From contig CAKZLZ010000124.1 in the NCBI GenBank assembly GCA_937127435.1, positions 28,602 through 92,601 on the forward strand: 64,000 bases of DNA, written 5' to 3'. Source of the DNA: an uncultured Verrucomicrobiota bacterium (GTDB lineage Bacteria; Verrucomicrobiota; Kiritimatiellia; SS1-B-03-39; UBA6053). Each line of letters begins with the position of its first letter. Position 1 is the first letter of the stretch. Below the pieces are notes generated by a model, which was given only the letters and a program-made list of their open reading frames with translations, did not search any database and had not been told where the DNA came from. A program made the position numbers and the translations under genes. Positions 33,708 to 41,417 of this stretch are shown piece by piece.

Positions 33708-34271
33708 ATGGCCAAAGCAAAATTTAATCGGGAAGAAGTCATCGACAAGGCGATCGATCTGTTCTGGCAACACGGATACAGTGCATCTTCCATGCAACAG
33801 GTGGTCCAGGCCACCGGTCTGAAGCCGGGATCGATCTATCTGGCCTTCGAAAATAAAGAGGGACTCTTCCGTGAAGCACTGGAGCGGTATGCCCAGAAAT
33901 CTATCGCCCGCACCCGGAAAATACTGGATAGCGCTCCCAGTGTGCAGGCAGGGATCTGTCAGCTTTTCGAAGACAACATCCAACAGTCATCCAAAGAAGA
34001 TTACTGCAGTTGCTTTCTGGTGAAGACCCGACTGGAACTGGCAGCGGAAGGAAACGACCTTCACAACCTCGCCTCCGAAAAACTGGAGATGATGGAAGCA
34101 CTGTTCGCAAGCTATCTCGAAAAAGAGTTTACCCCGGAAATCAGCCAGCGGCGGGCCACCAGCATTATGCTGCACATTTTCGGCATCAGGGTTTACGGCT
34201 ACCAGAAAAAGTCCGAAGACCGAATGCGCCAGGGACTCCGCGAAGGTTTACCCTGGCTCCCCTGGCCTTAA
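33708..34271 (+). CDS. TetR/AcrR family transcriptional regulator
   Basis: 187 aa. The N-terminal helix-turn-helix is canonical (REEVIDKAIDLFWQHGYSASSMQQVVQATGLKPGSIYLAFENKEGLFREAL). The C-terminal ligand-binding half has a Cys residue pair region (EDYCSCFLVKTRLELA), so a thiol-reactive or oxidant ligand is conceivable. It is divergent from the AhpD/HAD/peroxiredoxin/MFS operon, and two matching palindromes in the shared intergenic region are the likely operators. Confidence 0.92.
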   Translation: MAKAKFNREEVIDKAIDLFWQHGYSASSMQQVVQATGLKPGSIYLAFENKEGLFREALERYAQKSIARTRKILDSAPSVQAGICQLFEDNIQQSSKEDYCSCFLVKTRLELAAEGNDLHNLASEKLEMMEALFASYLEKEFTPEISQRRATSIMLHIFGIRVYGYQKKSEDRMRQGLREGLPWLPWP

Positions 34272-34276
34272 GTGAT

Positions 34277-35263
34277 TTATGCCCCTGCAACCCAGGGCAT
34301 CAACGCCAGCAGATTTTCGGCATGCGTTTTTTCCGCTTCCGCCGTTTGAGGATGGGCATAATCAAAATGCCCAACCGGAAAGGCGGTTGCACGGCTGGGG
34401 CCGGGATGGGAGTTGGCCGCGGACCATTGACCCGGAGGGGGTACCGCCGGATCGAAACAGGAACAACCGAACAAGGTGGGAATTTTCAGGTGCCGGACCG
34501 AAAAGGCGGCATCGTAATACCGAAGCGTCTCCTCAATCGACCGATCTTTCAACCAATATTGCCTCACCGAAGCGCCGCTGCCGACACACTCATTCCGAAG
34601 GCGGAAAGGATGGTTTGCAAATGTCACGTGTCCAAGTTCGGCACTCTGAAATCGTGGCTCCCAAGGCACCGATAAGGCCCCCATCCCGCCGCCGAAACTC
34701 CATCCGTGATAATGAAATTTTTTCACCGATGATTCTGTAAGCTCCAGCAGCACATCCACTCCCCTCCAAATGGTGGCCGCACAGGAAGCTAACAGATAAC
34801 TCTCCCGGGATTCAATTCCGTAGACCACGTGTTTCCCGGCATCATTCACCGGCAAACGGGAATCCTGTGAAATATGAAATCCGGGGGCGATTGTAAAAAT
34901 CAAGATCCGGTCCTTGCGGGCAAAACCCACATCCGGCGCTTCCCTTCCACCATAGCCATGACCCAACACCACCCCCAAATCCGGTTGGGGATGGTCTTCA
35001 TGAAAGATTACCCAGGCCCCCACCCGGTAATCCGGCCAGACCCGATAGCTCACCCGTTGACAACGGAATCCGTTTTCAAGGGATTGCTCTTCCTCGATTT
35101 TCAAATCCAGGGGAACGTCCATGGCCTTTTGATAGAGGTCCTGCCAAAAGTCGGCAAAATCTTCAGGTTCGGGATCCACATAACGAATGCGCTGTAAATC
35201 AGGTACCGAGTGTCCGTAAGTGGGATCAAAGTCGAATTCGTGAGGCGTGGTTTCAAATTTCAT
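34277..35263 (-). CDS. acetyl xylan esterase-like alpha/beta hydrolase
   Basis: 328 aa of the AXE1 (PF05448) type. After an N-terminal VPDLQRIRYVDPEPEDFADFWQDLYQKA, typical for this family, comes VLGHGYGGREAPD (oxyanion region), then FHYHGWSFGGGMGALS with the nucleophilic Ser in GxSxGG. DPAVPPPGQWSAAN holds the Asp and PVGHFDYA the His. It deacetylates acetylated sugars or plant/algal polysaccharide fragments, presumably in the cytoplasm since no signal peptide is seen. It is convergent with the TetR gene, with 5 bases between them, and lies at the end of the oxidoreductase island. Confidence 0.87.
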   Translation of the reverse strand: MKFETTPHEFDFDPTYGHSVPDLQRIRYVDPEPEDFADFWQDLYQKAMDVPLDLKIEEEQSLENGFRCQRVSYRVWPDYRVGAWVIFHEDHPQPDLGVVLGHGYGGREAPDVGFARKDRILIFTIAPGFHISQDSRLPVNDAGKHVVYGIESRESYLLASCAATIWRGVDVLLELTESSVKKFHYHGWSFGGGMGALSVPWEPRFQSAELGHVTFANHPFRLRNECVGSGASVRQYWLKDRSIEETLRYYDAAFSVRHLKIPTLFGCSCFDPAVPPPGQWSAANSHPGPSRATAFPVGHFDYAHPQTAEAEKTHAENLLALMPWVAGA

Positions 35264-35613
35264 AAGGACCTTGCGGTATCGGAAAATCAGCCCCGGGTCA
35301 AGCGACTCTCCTCCCTACCATCCACGGGGCGGACTACATAAATTCGAACACAGGATCAGCATGTTGTTGCATCATGCAGAACATGCAACTCCGGGAACAG
35401 ATACCATCATGCTCGCGCATTATTGTAATAAGTTTTAGCAATTTATAAAGAGTGCTACTTCGCAAAAACCCGGAATGGGGTTTGGAGGAGAAAATGTTTT
35501 TACCGCGAATGGTTTCCGGAAAATGGGCTATCGATGAAATTAAATGGCTCTAAGCGGTAATCCGCCATTCCGTTTGCGATTACAATATCAACCACGATAT
35601 CGATTTAGATCAT
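35264..35613. other. 350-bp intergenic region with one small ORF candidate
   Basis: No large gene is seen. It holds a GTTGCAT / ATGCAAC inverted repeat around 35360-35390, a TTATT-GT-AATAA palindrome near 35422, and an A/T-rich promoter-like stretch. A 19-codon ORF with a strong ribosome-binding site is listed separately. Confidence 0.5.
35494..35553 (+). CDS. candidate 19-aa small protein
   Basis: ATG at 35494 preceded by GGAGGAG (35484-35490), the best ribosome-binding site in its neighbourhood. It encodes 19 residues (MFLPRMVSGK then WAIDEIKWL) and ends with TAA. The product is amphipathic. No family is known. It could be a real small protein or chance. Confidence 0.25.
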   Translation: MFLPRMVSGKWAIDEIKWL

Positions 35614-36360
35614 TCAAGCTCCTTTAGGCCCCAGCGTCCGGCCTCCATCAATAGTATAATTTACACCGGTAATAAAATCAGCCTCCGGTGAAGCAAGAAA
35701 AGCGACCAGAGACGCCACTTCTGCCGGCGCACCATTTCTTCCCAAACAAGTACCCTGGCTTGGGCTGATATCTTCGGTTCTGGAAATCAGTCCCGGAGAA
35801 ATACAGTTGACGGTGATCCCATGGGGGCCCACTTCCATGGCGAGGGCTTTACTCATGGACACCACCGCGCCTTTGGCAGCCGAATAATCAACGCGGTCCA
35901 CGATGCCGACTTCTGCCGCAATGGAGGCAATGTTGATAATTTTACCGGTTTTGCGCGCCACCATTTGGTTGAGGACCGCATGGGTGAAACGCAGGGTACC
36001 GTTGATGTTCAGATCAAGCACCCAACTCCAAATTTCTTCGGTGGTATCTTTGAAGTTACTGAGCTTGTTGATTAAACCGGCACTGCCCCCGGCATTGTTC
36101 ACCAGCACATCAACCTTCCCGAAATCCTCCAGCACCCGGGCGGTAACTTCTTTCACTTCCGCACTGTTGAGCACATCGGCTTTATACCCTTTGGCTTTCC
36201 CGCCGGCATTCCGGATTTCCGCAACGACCTTATTTGCATTCTCCAGACTGACATCGGTTACAGCGACCTCCATGCCTGCGGCAGCCAAGCGTAATGAAAT
36301 CGCGCGTCCGATGCCACGCCCCCCGCCGGTAATCAATGCAGTTCTATTTTCTGTTTTCAT
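35614..36360 (-). CDS. short-chain dehydrogenase/reductase (SDR) 1
   Basis: 248 aa from the ATG at 36360, with ribosome-binding site GAAGGGA. It is a classical SDR: cofactor loop TGGGRGIGRAI, NNAGGS, the catalytic Ser region INIASIAAEVG and YSAAKGAVVSMSKALA with the YxxxK pair. The end TGVNYTIDGGRTLG is also standard. It is an NAD(P)-dependent oxidation of a sugar or polyol hydroxyl; substrate unknown. The longer open frame upstream adds 35 non-conserved residues and is rejected. It follows the cloverleaf-like element at 36460-36695 in the direction of transcription. Confidence 0.9.
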   Translation of the reverse strand: MKTENRTALITGGGRGIGRAISLRLAAAGMEVAVTDVSLENANKVVAEIRNAGGKAKGYKADVLNSAEVKEVTARVLEDFGKVDVLVNNAGGSAGLINKLSNFKDTTEEIWSWVLDLNINGTLRFTHAVLNQMVARKTGKIINIASIAAEVGIVDRVDYSAAKGAVVSMSKALAMEVGPHGITVNCISPGLISRTEDISPSQGTCLGRNGAPAEVASLVAFLASPEADFITGVNYTIDGGRTLGPKGA

Positions 36361-36459
36361 AAATATCCCTTCGCCCTGAACCCTACGGTTCCATAAGTTG
36401 GTTTCATTTCGTTGAAGTTTGATTTCATATTGATGTAAGACATAAAAAAACTCATTTTC

Positions 36460-36695
36460 AACCACCCGCTACGCTGGAGGACACGGAGGCAAGTCGCCCG
36501 GGGAAGGAATGCCGCAAGCCCCGGAATTCACCCCAAACCTGCGGCATCTCCTTCCGTGTATCACCGATGGTGCGGCCCTCGGGAAACCAATCGGTTGAGC
36601 GTTTGCAAACGGGGGTTCTTTCGGGGCTCGCAAACGTCAACCGCCCACTGGATGCCTCCGTGTTCTCTCCGTGCTCTCCAGCGTAGCGGGTGGTT
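36460..36695. repeat. 236-bp inverted-repeat element with three internal hairpins
   Basis: Outer arms of 20 bp (AACCACCCGCTACGCTGGAG at 36460-36479, complementary to 36676-36695) are perfect. A further CACGGAGGCA block pairs inside them, with about 10 nt extra on the right arm. Between them lie three more stem-loops: AAGGA-ATGCCGCA with TGCGGCAT-CTCCTT (about 36504-36553), ACCGATGGT with ACCAATCGGT (about 36563-36595), and GGTTGAGCGTTTGC with GCAAACGTCAACC (about 36593-36642). The whole can fold as a four-way cloverleaf. No protein of its own is evident. It is a candidate MITE or structured RNA. Confidence 0.7.
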
Positions 36696-36814
36696 AAAAC
36701 CTTTTTCAGGGTGCCTTGCAGAGGAATCGAACAAAACTTAATCATACACAACCGAAGCATGCGTGGATGGTTGTATTCTGAGTTCATGATGTGGTTCTCA
36801 TTTTTTGCGTATGT

Positions 36815-37825
36815 TTAACGCAATTTCCGCCAGTCAAATACGATACCCAGCGGTGGGTTTTGATTTTCCGCAAGTCGATTGTACACCTCCGGCGCAGCTT
36901 CCGGAGAGACGATCTCGGAAATCAGCGGGCGGACTTTAAGTTTACCCGCAGCGACCAGTTTCATAAAAGTCCGGAAGTCATCATGTTCGGTCCAGGCACC
37001 CGGTTTGGAATCGGTGCCGGGACGGGTATGGTTATGGGATCCCACCAGGGTAATCCCCCGTTTATGCACATATTTATAATAATCTATAGGTACATCAGAT
37101 ATCCGGGTGCAGCCCAGCAACGAAATTCTTCCTTCCCAATTAATAACTTCCAACGCCTGTTGCATGGCGGCCGCACTGCCACTCACTTCCACCACCGCAT
37201 CCGGACCTTTGCCACCGGTCGCATTTTTTACTTTCTCAACCAAACCCTCTTCATCGGGCGCAAAAGCGGCGGTGGCGCCCAGCTGTAAAGCCAGCTCACG
37301 TCTTGCCGGATCAAAATCGGAAACCAATACCGGAACCGCACCGGACAAATTTGCGATCTGGACCGCAAAAGCACCCAGCAATCCCATGCCGGCCACCATC
37401 ACTGATTCACCCAGTTCGACTTTCAGTTTACGAACACCCAGCAGAGGAAAAATGGCGATGTAAGCAAACGAGGCATCCAACAAATCGATGGTATCGTCCT
37501 CGATTTTAAACACCTTCTCGGCTTTTTGAACCGTGTAGGAACGATGCCCCCCCTTCACAATCAAAACCCGGTCTCCGACTTTCAGGTTTGAAACCTCACT
37601 CCCGGCCGCAAACACCCGTCCGGCCGAACTGTAACCCGGGGTCATCGGAAAACCATCCGTGGTAATGGTATTGGGCATCTGCATTAAATTTGCTCTTTCC
37701 GTCCCCGCACTGACCGCACTGAAGTCGCTTTCCAGCAACACTTCATCTTTTTTCAGTTCCGGAATTTGAAACTCTTTTAAGACCGCCTTGCCGACGGATT
37801 CGAAAACAATGATGTGACCTTTCAT
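36815..37825 (-). CDS. medium-chain dehydrogenase (MDR), zinc-less type
   Basis: 336 aa with an alcohol-dehydrogenase-like fold. Seen are the GroES-like N-terminal half (SDFSAVSAGTERANLMQ, TPGYSSAGRVFAAGSEVSNLKVGDRVLI) and the Rossmann half (ESVMVAGMGLLGAFAVQIANLSGAVPVLVSDF). The catalytic zinc Cys usual in the first motif is replaced by the SAGTERANL segment, so this looks like the zinc-less branch with Gfo/Idh neighbours. The ribosome-binding site AGAGG precedes the ATG. Likely role: oxidation of a polyol or sugar in the same pathway as the adjacent SDR and MocA genes. Confidence 0.87.
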   Translation of the reverse strand: MKGHIIVFESVGKAVLKEFQIPELKKDEVLLESDFSAVSAGTERANLMQMPNTITTDGFPMTPGYSSAGRVFAAGSEVSNLKVGDRVLIVKGGHRSYTVQKAEKVFKIEDDTIDLLDASFAYIAIFPLLGVRKLKVELGESVMVAGMGLLGAFAVQIANLSGAVPVLVSDFDPARRELALQLGATAAFAPDEEGLVEKVKNATGGKGPDAVVEVSGSAAAMQQALEVINWEGRISLLGCTRISDVPIDYYKYVHKRGITLVGSHNHTRPGTDSKPGAWTEHDDFRTFMKLVAAGKLKVRPLISEIVSPEAAPEVYNRLAENQNPPLGIVFDWRKLR

Positions 37826-37891
37826 TTAACGCCTCTTCTCTCTGGGTGAATTTCGTGTCTGAGGGTGGGGCTGCTCCACGGACAATGCTAC

Positions 37892-38650
37892 TTAAGCACT
37901 GCCTCTTAAACCAAGGCTGCGTCCGCCGTCCACGGCCAAATCCTGTCCGGTAATGTAACTGGCTCCCGGTTGCACCATAAAGAGTACCGTCTCCGCGATA
38001 TCATCCTGCGTGCAAATACGGTTGAGCACGGAATGGCGTTGCGCAAAGGCCCGTTCATCCTCCGGGGCGGTTCGCTCCACTAAACCTGGGGAGACACAAT
38101 TAATATTGATATTATGGGCACCCAACTCAATTGCCAGTGACTTGGTTGCGGCGATCAATCCCCCTTTCGCAGCACCGTATTCCGCACATTTTCTGGCGCC
38201 CCCCCGGGCCACGATGGAGGTGATGCTCACGATGTTTCCCTGTTTGGCTTCCACCATATAGGGGCTAACGGCACGGATGCAATGCAGGGCGCCAAACAAA
38301 TTCACCTGCAGCATTGCGTGAATGACTTCGATGGTCTGCTCATGAAATTCAGCCATCTTTTCACGGGCACTCCCTCCGGCACAGTTCACCAGAATATCAA
38401 TTTTGCCATAGTGATCATGTACATGTTTTACCGCTTCACAGACGTCTTCATACTTACCGACATCTACCGCATAAGGCAGGGCCTCAGCTCCTTTGTCTGT
38501 CAGTTCTTCGACAACCTTGCCTGCGCTTTCCTGCATCAGATCAAATACGGCAATTTTGGCACCGGCTTCCGCCAATTTAAGGCAGACCGCACGTCCAATC
38601 GCGCCACCGCCACCACTCACAATTACGATTTTATCCTCTAAGATCATCAT
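37892..38650 (-). CDS. short-chain dehydrogenase/reductase (SDR) 2
   Basis: 252 aa. Cofactor motif SGGGGAIGRAV, then NCAGGS, SITSIVARGGA with the catalytic Ser, YGAAKGGLIAATKSLAIELG, and the end ITGQDLAVDGGRSLGLRG. The ribosome-binding site AAGGTAA precedes the ATG. It lies 10 bases behind the Gfo/Idh gene, so it belongs to the same operon. The substrate is unknown. Confidence 0.9.
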   Translation of the reverse strand: MMILEDKIVIVSGGGGAIGRAVCLKLAEAGAKIAVFDLMQESAGKVVEELTDKGAEALPYAVDVGKYEDVCEAVKHVHDHYGKIDILVNCAGGSAREKMAEFHEQTIEVIHAMLQVNLFGALHCIRAVSPYMVEAKQGNIVSITSIVARGGARKCAEYGAAKGGLIAATKSLAIELGAHNININCVSPGLVERTAPEDERAFAQRHSVLNRICTQDDIAETVLFMVQPGASYITGQDLAVDGGRSLGLRGSA

Positions 38651-38660
38651 AGGGTTACCT

Positions 38661-39686
38661 TTATATATTTATCGTGTATCCACAGGCCCGCAGCAGGGAC
38701 TCTTGTACGAGAAATTCATGATTATAGTCAAAGGGATTGTCTTTTTCTTTGCGGATAATTTGCGCAAACTCTTCCAACTGTCCGGCGTAGCGATCACCCA
38801 GGGGACCGCAATCCACCTGATGCGTACCGGCACTGAATCCCGGCACATCTTCCTTCAGGGTTAAACGCGCAGACAGCGCATCGGAATAGTAACGATCCGC
38901 AGGCATTTCCAATGGACAGATTTCCACGCTCCCTTTGGTGCCGCAGATGATGAGGCGGCGGTGTTTCATCCCGTCGATCTCCGCAACGGAGACTCTTACG
39001 GTGGCGCTGGCGACAGGGTACTCCATTACCGCCAGTCCATTGTCAACCAATCCGTCTCCACGCGTTTGCTTCATGTAGGGGGTAATTTTGTCCGCGCGTC
39101 CTAAGAGTTGGATAACAATATCAATCAGATATCCGGCAAAGATATACATCGCCCCGCCCTTGAATTGGCTCAGCCATTGGCGGTACTCTTCATTGTCACC
39201 ATCGTAACGGCACATGCTGGCATGGATTTCGAAAATGTCTCCCAACCATCCCTTTTTTGCCGCTTGAACCGCAAAGCAAATCGCCGGATTGTAGCGATAG
39301 ACGTAGGCCAGTTGCAGGGCCAGTTCATTTTCTTTGCAGGTGGTCAGCAATTTTTTGAAATCAGGCAGGGATTCGCCTGCAGGTTTATCCAGGTGAAGAT
39401 GCAGCCCCCGCTCTGCGCAACGTTGGGCAGTGGGAACTAAATCAAATCCAGCCGTTTCAACCGCGACTGCATCCAGGTCAGGGATCGCGAAGAGTTCGTC
39501 TTCACTCATCCATTGAAGTCCTTGATACGCTTTATCGTTCCCGCGTTTTTTTATCCACTCCGGGTTGGATTCCACCACACCTACGATTTCAAATATCTCC
39601 GGCAATTTGCGGAGGGAGTACATGTTGGCGGATGCATGGTTATGGCCGATACCGATTTGAGCGATTTTGATGCGCGGTTTTGTCAT
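38661..39686 (-). CDS. Gfo/Idh/MocA-family oxidoreductase 1
   Basis: 341 aa. The N-terminal Rossmann motif KIAQIGIGHNHASANMYSLRKLP and the DKPAGESLPDFKKLL segment (the EKP-like motif, here DKP) are typical. The C-terminal domain carries the sugar site. It oxidises or reduces a sugar, inositol or amino sugar with NAD(P). It starts in a 4-bp overlap (ATGA) with the membrane-protein gene and is followed closely by an SDR. Confidence 0.9.
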   Translation of the reverse strand: MTKPRIKIAQIGIGHNHASANMYSLRKLPEIFEIVGVVESNPEWIKKRGNDKAYQGLQWMSEDELFAIPDLDAVAVETAGFDLVPTAQRCAERGLHLHLDKPAGESLPDFKKLLTTCKENELALQLAYVYRYNPAICFAVQAAKKGWLGDIFEIHASMCRYDGDNEEYRQWLSQFKGGAMYIFAGYLIDIVIQLLGRADKITPYMKQTRGDGLVDNGLAVMEYPVASATVRVSVAEIDGMKHRRLIICGTKGSVEICPLEMPADRYYSDALSARLTLKEDVPGFSAGTHQVDCGPLGDRYAGQLEEFAQIIRKEKDNPFDYNHEFLVQESLLRACGYTINI

Positions 39687-40411
39687 GAGGATTTTTGTAT
39701 CACAGTTTGAAAGTCCACGGGTAACTCGCCGGGCGTATTCCCTGTCTGGAAATTACCCCGTCGCACCCATCTAAAACACCAGAGGGTTCCTACATTAATC
39801 GTCAATCCCACCGCGCAGATAAAGTAAATCGGCCAGCCTGTACTGCTTCCCATGACCAAAGCAAAGGTGGCCAGGGAAAGGTCTTTGAGCACAAAAAGCT
39901 GATGCATACCGCGGGACAATCCTCCGGTGCTGCCCAGGCGGCGGATCATGCGGATTTGGATCACCCCGCCCTGTAAATAGAGAAGACTGGCCCCCACGAC
40001 CAATAGAGGAAAAAGCAGGGGATTCGGATCTTCTGTCGAAGGAAAAAACAGGACCACCCCCACGGAGATCAGGCATGCCGCAAGACAGCTTAAAAACGCC
40101 GCTTTCGAATGACGGCATCTTCGGTCTTGCGCCATCATAAACAGAATCAGCAGCACCAGAGACATTCCCAAAACCCGGGGCCAGGCCAAATAATGATTAA
40201 AAGGCCTGAGCATTCCGCCATAAGTGAACAAAGCCAAAAACATAATAAAGCTGGTCACAAAACGGTTCAGAGAAAGCCCTTCTGAAATTTGACGACCCTC
40301 AACCCCCTCACGGTGCCGTTTCCACAGCAGACGCACCTGCGTGGCCAATCCGGCCGAAGCCAGAATGGACAACAGTGCGCTGATACTGCCCGTGAGGTGG
40401 TAGGGTGTCAT
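39683..40411 (-). CDS. seven-helix membrane protein, SWEET/PQ-loop-like layout
   Basis: 242 aa with about seven hydrophobic helices in an apparent 3+1+3 arrangement. The first helix begins GSISALLSILASAGLATQVRLLWKR and is followed by ISEGLSLNRFVTSFIMFLALFTYG, with Gly/Pro-containing helices as in PQ-loop or SWEET sugar transporters. No signature is strong enough to name the substrate. The gene sits inside the oxidoreductase operon, 4 bp after one gene and overlapping the next by 4 bp, so it may transport the sugar or polyol that these enzymes act on. Confidence 0.55.
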   Translation of the reverse strand: MTPYHLTGSISALLSILASAGLATQVRLLWKRHREGVEGRQISEGLSLNRFVTSFIMFLALFTYGGMLRPFNHYLAWPRVLGMSLVLLILFMMAQDRRCRHSKAAFLSCLAACLISVGVVLFFPSTEDPNPLLFPLLVVGASLLYLQGGVIQIRMIRRLGSTGGLSRGMHQLFVLKDLSLATFALVMGSSTGWPIYFICAVGLTINVGTLWCFRWVRRGNFQTGNTPGELPVDFQTVIQKSS

Positions 40412-40415
40412 AACC

Positions 40416-41417
40416 TTATGTGGAAACCGGAGACTCGGCTCCGTCCCGGATCGTCAGCACCACTTTCCCGAGATTCTCTCTGGACTGGAGAATACGGTGG
40501 GCCTCGTCCGCTTCCTGAATCGGTAACACCCGGTGAATAACCGGACGAATCTCACCGGATTCAAACTTAGGCCAAAGCTCTGTTACCAGGTCGGAAAGGA
40601 TCTGCTTTTTTTCAGCCAGGGAACGGGAACGCAATGTACTGCCAATCAAACGTAACTTCCGGGTAAGCACCGCCCGCAGATTCAGTTCCGTGGTTGGACC
40701 ACCCAGCGTCGCAATCAGTACCCAGCGTCCACTGATCGCGAGTTTCGCGATGTGTTCGCCAAGACCGGCACCGCCCACACAGTCCAGAGCCACGTTGACC
40801 GGATGGCCGGCTTCGGCACATTCGTCGAACACCGCTCCCACATCTTCTTGCTGATGATGAATGACCCGGTCCACTCCCAGATCCTGCATCAAGGTCACTT
40901 TGTCTGCAGAACCAACCGATGCAACCGTTCGGGCCCCGAGATGCTTTGCGATTTGTATGGCGGCCGTTCCCACGCCACTGGCACCGGCATGAACAAACAC
41001 GGTTTCCCCGGATTGGGTATGGGCTTCGCCCACCAGATTCAGCCAGGCCGTGGCAAAAACTTCAGGAAGGGCTGCCGCCTCCGCAAACGAGAGTCCCGCC
41101 GGCACCGGCATCAGCAGTTCTACCGGCACCGCGACTTTCTCCGCGTAGCCACCGCCTCCCAGCAGAGCGCAAACGCAGTCTCCCGGCTTCCAACCGGAAT
41201 CCGCCGGCGCTTCCAGAATTTTACCGGCGACTTCCAAACCCGGCCACTCGGGCCAACCTGGAGGGGGCGGATACTTGCCTGCGCGCTGCAGAAGATCCGC
41301 ACGGTTCACGGCGGCGGCATGAATTTCGATCAGGGCCTCTCCGTCAGCACAAACCGGGTCCGGGACCTCTATCCATTCCAACGTTTCATCTGCATGTATT
41401 TTCGTAACTTTCATCAA
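40416..41417 (-). CDS. NAD(P)H:quinone oxidoreductase (PIG3/zeta-crystallin family)
   Basis: 333 aa. MDR family with HAAAVNRADLLQRAGKYPPPPGWPEWPGLEVAGKI, the exact kind of N-terminal motif used by PIG3-type quinone oxidoreductases. The cofactor loop VFVHAGASGVGTAAIQIAKHLGA follows. It lacks zinc ligands. It reduces quinones or enones with NADPH. It overlaps the MocA-family gene upstream by 4 bp and lies 4 bases before the membrane-protein gene. Confidence 0.9.
   Translation of the reverse strand: MMKVTKIHADETLEWIEVPDPVCADGEALIEIHAAAVNRADLLQRAGKYPPPPGWPEWPGLEVAGKILEAPADSGWKPGDCVCALLGGGGYAEKVAVPVELLMPVPAGLSFAEAAALPEVFATAWLNLVGEAHTQSGETVFVHAGASGVGTAAIQIAKHLGARTVASVGSADKVTLMQDLGVDRVIHHQQEDVGAVFDECAEAGHPVNVALDCVGGAGLGEHIAKLAISGRWVLIATLGGPTTELNLRAVLTRKLRLIGSTLRSRSLAEKKQILSDLVTELWPKFESGEIRPVIHRVLPIQEADEAHRILQSRENLGKVVLTIRDGAESPVST

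Noticed and set aside
36458-36787. Minus-strand 109-codon frame upstream of the SDR gene
   Set aside because: It lies across the inverted-repeat element and translates the palindromes; no conserved protein features.
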